Origin: Angiostrongylus vasorum
Taxonomy: Eukaryota; Nematoda; Chromadorea; Rhabditida; Metastrongylidae
NCBI GenBank assembly: GCA_018806985.1
Contig: JADANN010000451.1
Span: 806,001-870,000, forward strand
Length of the DNA stretch: 64,000 bases
Direction: 5' to 3'
The notes beneath the pieces are model-generated. The model did not search any database, was not told where the DNA came from, and was given only the letters and a program-made list of their open reading frames with translations. Made by a program: the position numbers and the translations under genes. The stretch's first letter is position 1, and the number at the start of each line of letters is the position of its first letter. This document shows, one piece after another, positions 55,001 to 63,103 of the stretch.

Positions 55001-58000
55001 ATTCGTAAATTGTAATAGTTCTTATTTCAATTAATGAAGAAAGCTATGAGCTATGTTAGATTCAAGTTGAAGTAGGCTATAATTCCACACCTTACGCATT
55101 AAAAACCAATGTTCACTTTCAGTTATATGTCAAACTCTTAAGTGGCCTTGATTTTTGCATTGTGTGCATCGATATCAATGCACGTGACATATGCGTTGAA
55201 CTAGGAAGGAGATCTTATTTTCGCGCTATACAAACCATTTACGACTCATATTCTGACAAATATGCCAGCATATTTTTTTGAAACAGACGCATTCTTGTGG
55301 TGAATTTCTTACCTGAGCAGTCGCTTGGAGTTGAAATATGTGAATAGGGACATGAAGAGAACAGAACCGCATGAGCGTCAAATAAAACCATCATCGAGAT
55401 GACGTTATCGGCAAATCTGGTGCCTTTTTTGCTTTGAACTCCTTATGATCGTTTTACGTCCCGAACGATTAAAATTGATATTGGGTGGAAGGTGAAAGGA
55501 AATTCGTCGAGGTGAAAGTCGTTGCTGACACACACTCGTTGGCACAGTTGTCTACTCAAATGTTCAATTCGTTTTTTCCTTTGTGTTTCGATTGACACCA
55601 AATTAGTTTCTCTCTGTCGTTGCTATTTTTTATGAGTGAACACAATGGATATTTTTTCCCGATGAAAAAGGACATTGTTGTGAAATCCACCGTTTCCATC
55701 GCGACGATGACAGTGGCCGATCTCGTGAAGAGTTCGTTCACTGCTCGCCCACTGTGCTCGTCTATCCGTCGGCTGACTGACTTGCTGGCTGGCCGGCTCA
55801 CGTCGAAACTGAACCCTCTCGACGACGATCAAGTGAAAGATCAACATAATGTTCTCAGAAACTTGTCTTTGCTTCCTTGTTGACATCTTCAGAGGAACTA
55901 ACTTCAATCTTCAACTGGCACTCAATAAGAAACTGTGATCTCTTTTTTTTTACATTTTTGAAAACGTTCGTCGGATTTAGTCTAATTCATCATTCTTCAG
56001 AGACATTTATTTCGTCGTACCAAGATGTGACAGCAAAAACATGAAGGTGTACAGCCGATGTGCCGTTATCAAATTAGTCGATCTGTTAAACAAATTTCCT
56101 ATTGACTATCGACTCGACTACCCCAGTCCCCAATTCTCCTTCCTTTCTCAGCCATTAGGCGATTTTACACTCCCTTATCACTGTTCCAAAACAAACCTGA
56201 AAATGCTTGTAATCCGGATAAAAAGCTGTTTTCCAGAAGCCACGATGTCTTATGGATTACATATGAAGGTGGTATGTCTTTTAAAGACTTCAATGTCCCT
56301 CACTAGTTTCTTGAGAGTCCATCTTTAATCCATCTATTTTAGCTTTAAGCCGAAAGAGATGTTTGACCAAAAATGAAAAATAAATGAAACATGATGTTAG
56401 TGAGTTTAAAAAGCCTTGTTATTCGTGTTTTCCTTTTCTTTCTATTTTTTCCTTGGCGGAGTTCAGATGGTTCTAATAAGTTCTTAGTGGCATCTGCTCA
56501 GTTCATCTTCATCATTTAATAGGCTTTATTGTCTACAGTTTATCAGTTTCAAGAGCCAGTTTTTATCTACAATAAGCTGTCTTTTCTTCTGCTTCAATCA
56601 TTTCTTTAGGACTTTCCTAAAGGCATGGACTAATAAATATATAATGTCCCTAAGAGAACTTTTTTTTCACAATACTGTGCTCACAAGTGCTCTCTTGTAG
56701 ATATTAGTTCGAATCCCTTTTAAAGTCTTCCTAATAGCTTTTTCGCGTGGTTTTTCATCATCTTATCGTTCGCTATAGATTGTTCTTAGCGTCGAACTGC
56801 AAGCTACAGCAGATTTCTTTCACCATTAGGGCCTCTTGAGCTAAGAAAGATAAAACTCTCACATCCAGAAGTACCGCTGTGAGCAAACCATTATCAGGAA
56901 TCACTACATTTTCACGTAATAACCTCGTCGCAAAGTAACAAATCTCACCCGATGCACAAGTGATGGCGATTACCTTTGGTGGAGGCATGAGGAAAGCCCT
57001 AACTTGGAAATTTCGAATGTCGAGTGATGTTACGGTAAAATGTAGGCTGTTTGCAGCTAAGATGATTCTTCTTGAAAACAGACCATTCAGATATCCAAGT
57101 AGGTAATTTCTCTTCCATATTCCCATTTTAGTGCATATTAAAGATTGAACGGTCATTCTGCAGACTTCCTCCGTGATGGCTCATGAAGTGTTTAATCGTG
57201 GAGCTACGTGGCACGTCCCTAGGAGAAGAATAGTAGATTAAACGTGGTCCTAAAGCAACCACGTTGAGACGATGGTGGATGCGAGAGACACACTCGCTGT
57301 GTATTCCATACCCTACTGATTTCTACTACCACATGTAAGGTGTTTACATTTTATTCTGCACGTCTGTTCGGTCGGATGCCTGCTGTTGAAAAGAAGTTTA
57401 GCGAGAGAAGGCTAGAGGACTTTGTAGTCTGTAATAGATAAGGTCTACTCTGAGAGAACTCGACAAGTTATACCCATCCCTCAGAGCACTGCGAAAAAGG
57501 CTACCAGCGAATACCTTTTTACAAAAGCCGTGGCAATAAAGCTCCCTTGTACATAAATTCTGATGCCTCCCATCTCCCTTGAACGATCGGAGAACACTGG
57601 ACAGTACACTGGACAGAGCGATGTGTGATATGGACCAATACGAAGGCTTCGTTGGTGATTGATCGAATATATCACTAACGGAACTATAGAATGGAGAACT
57701 TTCCGGTGACCACGCTCTCTTTCATTGTTTACGTATGCAATCTGTCAATACTTCAAAGTGTAACAATTATCTACAACAAATATGTTTTTTTTCCTACTTT
57801 GTTCTCGTCAGTTGGCATTATTATGCAGTAATTAGTTATAATACACGAAATATTAATCCACAAAAAAATCAAATAACTATGTTAGAAAGGCTTCCACCTC
57901 TTCCTGTTCTGTATTGTTCCTTATCACTTGCCACCTCTAAGAACCTGGTCCGCGTCTAATTTTCTCTTCGGTAAAAAAAATCGTAGGCCTCTTGGTTTAG

Positions 58001-61000
58001 AGATACCAGTTCTATTGTTATTAATGTGTTTCTTAAAACTGCTACGGATAAACTTCTCGGTTGACGATGATCATTCAAAACTCGTTCACTTCATGTCGAT
58101 GACGTCAGGCGAACCAGTTCGTTCTAAATTAACCATTTCTTCTCAGCAATTACACGACGATGACGGAGCTTGTTAGTTGATGGCAGCTTCGTAAGAATGA
58201 TCGCCGTTATCGTTTCATTGATCATATCATTGCCGACTTGTGATTTTAAGGTTCAGTTATCACCGTCGTTCCTCTGATGTCGGCTAGTGCGTTTTCTCGC
58301 TTATACGGTAACAAGCAGAATCACCCATCATCGCTAAAGTTCAAAAAAAGAAACCTGGCATTCTACCTCCGCTTGCTTGCTAAACATCTCACAACCGGTC
58401 GGTTTCAGTTTGTGGCCTCCTTGTTAACGATGCAGTACATAATGTGTCCCGCCCACAGCAGTCAGGGGTGCAAACGGGCTTCCATTGAGGCATAGGGTTA
58501 TCGGCCCTCGTTGGATACCGGAGTAGATGGCCATTGAGTTGATTACATAAGTCTGTCGTGTCCTGTGTCATGCATTTTGCAGCGTCTTCCACTGATCCCA
58601 TTGTTCTGCCATATTTTTCACGTTTTATTTCCATTTTTTTATTGCTTGTGGCTCATTTTCAAATATGTCATGTAGATACCAGCAATTTATGGATGTATTT
58701 TCAACGTCCTGCGTTGGAGATCACCGAAGGTCTTTGGGTTTCCGTGTAAATGTACTGTGAATGTGGGTCGAGTTAACTCTCCCTAAAATTGTGGAATCAT
58801 GCTTCGTTAAAGTGTTCTTTCTTCATAACAGACACTTTTCAGTCCTTGCGGATAGGGAAAGATTTTTTCCCTAAGCACGCTCAGCAATATTTTCCCCCAC
58901 CGCGTGGGAATCAGAGACTTTGTTGGCTTGTATAAGGACTAATCCGTTCCCATACTTGTATCTCGCACTTTTAACCAGTGTACCTCCTCTCGGTTTCCTG
59001 TATGCGTAATTTACACATTTTGAAAAGTATGTAGAAGCGGAATAAATACGTAGATATCCATACCCTATGTGCTTCTAATTTATTTGCGTTTTTAGTTTCT
59101 GAGATAATATTGTTGTTTCTTGCTTTAACAAAGTAAGGTCGCTCTTGTCGAAATATTGAAATTCTGTCTGCATGGCTTCCGCCTTTCTCACGATATCTTC
59201 AAAAGCACGGCAGGAAAACCTCCAACCAAGAACGCAGAGTTTCCGAACTTCTTTTTCTTTGAGTTGAAGCTGGCGTTTTAGTACGAGACGGAAGTGCAGT
59301 TTATCGTCTCATTGTAAAGCTCGTAAAGAATTTCGATGTATTTCTTGAGAGGCAGCGTTTGTTTACATTTTCTGTGAACGGTTTTGTCTGAATTCGGGCA
59401 GACTAGCGTCTCCTTCAGTTCGGTGAATGTAACCGATACGGACTTTGTGATGAAACAAATGAGATCACTTGTGTTCTCTTCATGGAAAATTCTAGCTTAC
59501 TTTTCATTGAAGTATTTTTTTTCATTATTTCGAGACCGCAGTCGAGAATAGAACGGTTGAACTGTTTGTTGGTGGAACGCGAAAGTAGTCGAAATGTTTA
59601 GCTTCTGTCGTTAGCAGTTACATTGCTCTTCTTTTAAACTCATTCGTGTTTATATGAGTTGCTTCATCTCTTCTTTCCGGCTAAATGACTTTACTGACTG
59701 GCTGGACTGGCTATCAGTATTTCCTATACTTGCATGGATGCTTCATGGGAAGTCGATCTACTATGTAGAGTATTATCAGCGGTTTGCCCACCATTTCGGC
59801 TTTTGATTAAACCTTTATGACAAACCTGTCAGAAGAGATTCCTCACCGAAAACAATGGCGTTGGGTCTTAAAACGTTGTTTTACTCTTCGTGCGAACGTC
59901 ATGTCATTGATCAGACTCTAAAAGGATGAAAAGTAGTGGTAACACAACACTCTTTTTCGCAAATGCTAGACCAAGATGAAAATGGATTGTGGAGAAGATT
60001 TTTCTCAAATGAGCTAGCCACTCTGTAGCAGGGGCTCGGTCATGCATCTAGTGTAGATTCACTGTGCCACAATTATTTCCATCAGCTCTGACATCTTCGA
60101 CTTGGGCTGTTGGTCGTCTCAGTTATGGATTTTCTTTTGTCCGAGTGTGTTGCTCTTTATGGTTTGCGTCTTTTCTCTTCCAAACTAGATCCACATTGAC
60201 ATTGACGTCGGTTACGCAATACGCTTCAAAAGTGCAGGATTGTTCCATCATTGTGTTGTGTCATCAAGATGGTGTTAGAAAAGAAAAAACTAAAGCAATC
60301 TCTTGTTCAATTCATTCAGTCGATGACGTTGTGAATTTTTTTTGTGCTCCATCTAAATGGTTGTTCTGGTGTAAATACTTTTTTATTTTAATTTTATTTT
60401 ATTTGATCAGTCTTCACGCCCACTGTGTGGATCCCAGCACTTCTCACATTCGATTCGTTTCTTCGCATCCATTGTCCACGGTCTTCCAACTTTGCGTATG
60501 GCTTCGGTTGGTGCTTGGGGATTTTCATTTCATCTTGAATGTCGTGGAATGTTGGTCGAGCAATTCTCCCTGGAGTCCTGAGATAGCCGGGCTGGACCGA
60601 TGCCAGTTGGATTGCAGGGTATGTTTTTTTTTCCAGACAAGTCCGGTACCAATTTCCCGACCCTTGAGGGATGAGAGGCTTGGTTGGCCCGGAGCAGAAT
60701 CGAAGAAGCACCATGCTCGTGATGGCGGACATCACTTCCACTATGCTATCCGCCTCCTGGTGTAATTACTACTGAAGATAATGTTGAAGTAGTGACTTTA
60801 CACTATTTTCATTGAAAGTGAGTATTCGATCATGGATACCCTATACAAACTTTTCTGAGAAATGCGATTCAGGCAGAAGGTGGAAGCTATATTCTTGATG
60901 AGCGATTTTCATATAATCTCAGAGCGACTAAACAATATTTTGCTGTATTCATAAGCTTACACGAGATTACTACTCACCTTAAGCTCATGAATGCAATGAA

Positions 61001-63032
61001 AGACTGATCAGAGCACTTTTTTCGAGAAGTTGTTTTCGTAAAAAAAACAGTTGCAGGGATATCTATTGCCAAGCGCGAGTCATCTGAAGTTTTCAGTTCC
61101 TATTCGATGGTGTGGTGTAAAACCCGTTCAGAATGCGTTATTGTACGGAGCTTCTCAGTTCTTTTGCGTTACACCTTTACGATCGTCTACAGTTGTCATA
61201 CGTCATTCTCTGGGTTGTTTTGTTTTTATAGTATGAAATGTTTTATTGTTGCCATGACTTCGTGGGTTTTTTTGTTCTCGTCGGGGACTCGAACATAGAA
61301 CGAAGTACGACCACCCATTTACTTACTTGAAAAGTCTCTCTCCGCGAATAGTAGTGTAGAAACCAGCACAGTTTCCACTTGGGCGGCAATTTCCTGTTCC
61401 GGCAAGATTTACGTTCATTGGAGGTAGTTTTAGGGCAATAAATTGGAGCATTTCAACGTTCTCAACACACGAAATTCCCAGCCGTTCTGGATCGGAGGCA
61501 ATTTTGTCAGCTTACGCCTGGGTGGCTGCCGAGATGCCGACGATTGCTGACATTGTTGCACCACTGGTGATTACAACGCCGAACTAATTCTTGAGAGAAT
61601 CTACCAGTGGTAGACCTCAATTTCTGCATCGCAATTCGACACCAGGGAGCATCTCTTATCCAAAATGGGTAGTGATTCATTGGGAGAAGTTCAGAATGGC
61701 ACTCCAGAAAACTCCAGCAAGCAGTTCCATTTTCTCCACTTCTCGCTTCCCATTCATGGAATAAAAGCAATGCAGTTGCTTCATTCTTGGTGGTGTTGGG
61801 CTAAATGTGGTAAAAAGTCGTGGGAATTCGCAAATCTAAATGGGTAAAACTTCGCTCTTTAAAAAAAATTTCTACAACACTGTGGAGATTTTCTGTTGTC
61901 ACAGTTATTTTATATCTCGTTCCACATGTTTTTCAGCGATTTTCGCTCTCATTTGCTTAAAATCTTTCGTAATAAAGTGCGGTTTCTAGAGACGGTCGAC
62001 CCGGCGTGGCTGGTTCCCCTGGCACTCGCGGACCGCAGGGTGAGAGAGGTAACAAGGGCGCACTAGGTGCTCCCGGCCCACACGGCCCACCAGGATTTCC
62101 AGGACATCCAGGTCTGTGTTTGCTTTTCGATGAACTTCTATTTCATTGCCGCCACCTATTGTCAATTTTTTTATATATTCTTTAAGTATTTTTTATTACT
62201 ATTTTATGGGAAAATTATCATTATTCTTTCATTTTTTGTGGAGCATCATGTGTAAATTTGGTAATGTGGAGGCAAAAACCAAACGACGGCTGCCGTAAAA
62301 ATCAACAGACTGTGGGACTTTATAAGTTCCGCGAAGATTTCTCCAATTTTCTCTTTCTTTATTGATTCATGTAATGGCTTTTCACGGATTGAAATCTTTG
62401 AGGATTATTTCAAAAACTCAGCCTTAGTATTTTCCGTGTAGGTGTATCTCACCGTGGTGTTAAAGAGAATTGATCATTTGAGGAAACACTTCGGCTTCTG
62501 TTTCTACAGTGGCTTTTTTTTGTTTTGACGAGAGGAAACAAGCGAAGACAGCAACATAAATCACAAGATTTTTTTTTGGCAAATACAGTGAATGCTACGG
62601 TGAATGGTAAATGGTGAGGGTTTGTAAAAAGTGGTACTGATGCAGGACCTTGGTAATTTGCTCCTTGTTCTGCCGAAGAAACGGCAGAAAGGAATGCTAG
62701 ACCAACGGTGTGATAGGTTTAAAACACTGCTACTCTTCGCTGCATCTCGTCTTGCGCAACTATAGAAGACCCACTTGAAATTTAGCTGGGAAGAGTTGTC
62801 ATGATGAAAGCACTCTAAGAGACATCGGATCTTTCGCTTTTCACTTGTGGTCGCCAGACTGGCGACATTGCTTCCTTGCCGAGCACATCACGTTGGCATC
62901 TGTGTGCTGCTGAATGTTGGGATGAAGCTGTAAAATTCGTTTGGACGGTTTTGAATGGAATTTGTTCCCATTGTTTATTTTAATAAAGAGCTTTAATTTC
63001 TTGAAAGAACTTTTACACCAAATGCAAATGGC

Positions 63033-63103
<71 letters not shown>

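Larger units (their letters stand above)
45794..61989 (+). other. Collagen intron 6, about 16.2 kb, transposon-filled
   Basis: The donor GTTAGT and acceptor TTTCTAG join AG to A (Arg) in phase 2. It contains two Penelope-like copies, hammerhead-like motifs, SINEs, MITEs and a family C repeat. This is very long for a nematode cuticle collagen intron. Confidence 0.7.

Noticed and set aside
60064..60765. A 233-codon open frame, the longest unspliced one after the low-complexity exon
   Set aside because: Its second half is the antisense of SINE family A and its first half has no protein-like pattern or splice context.
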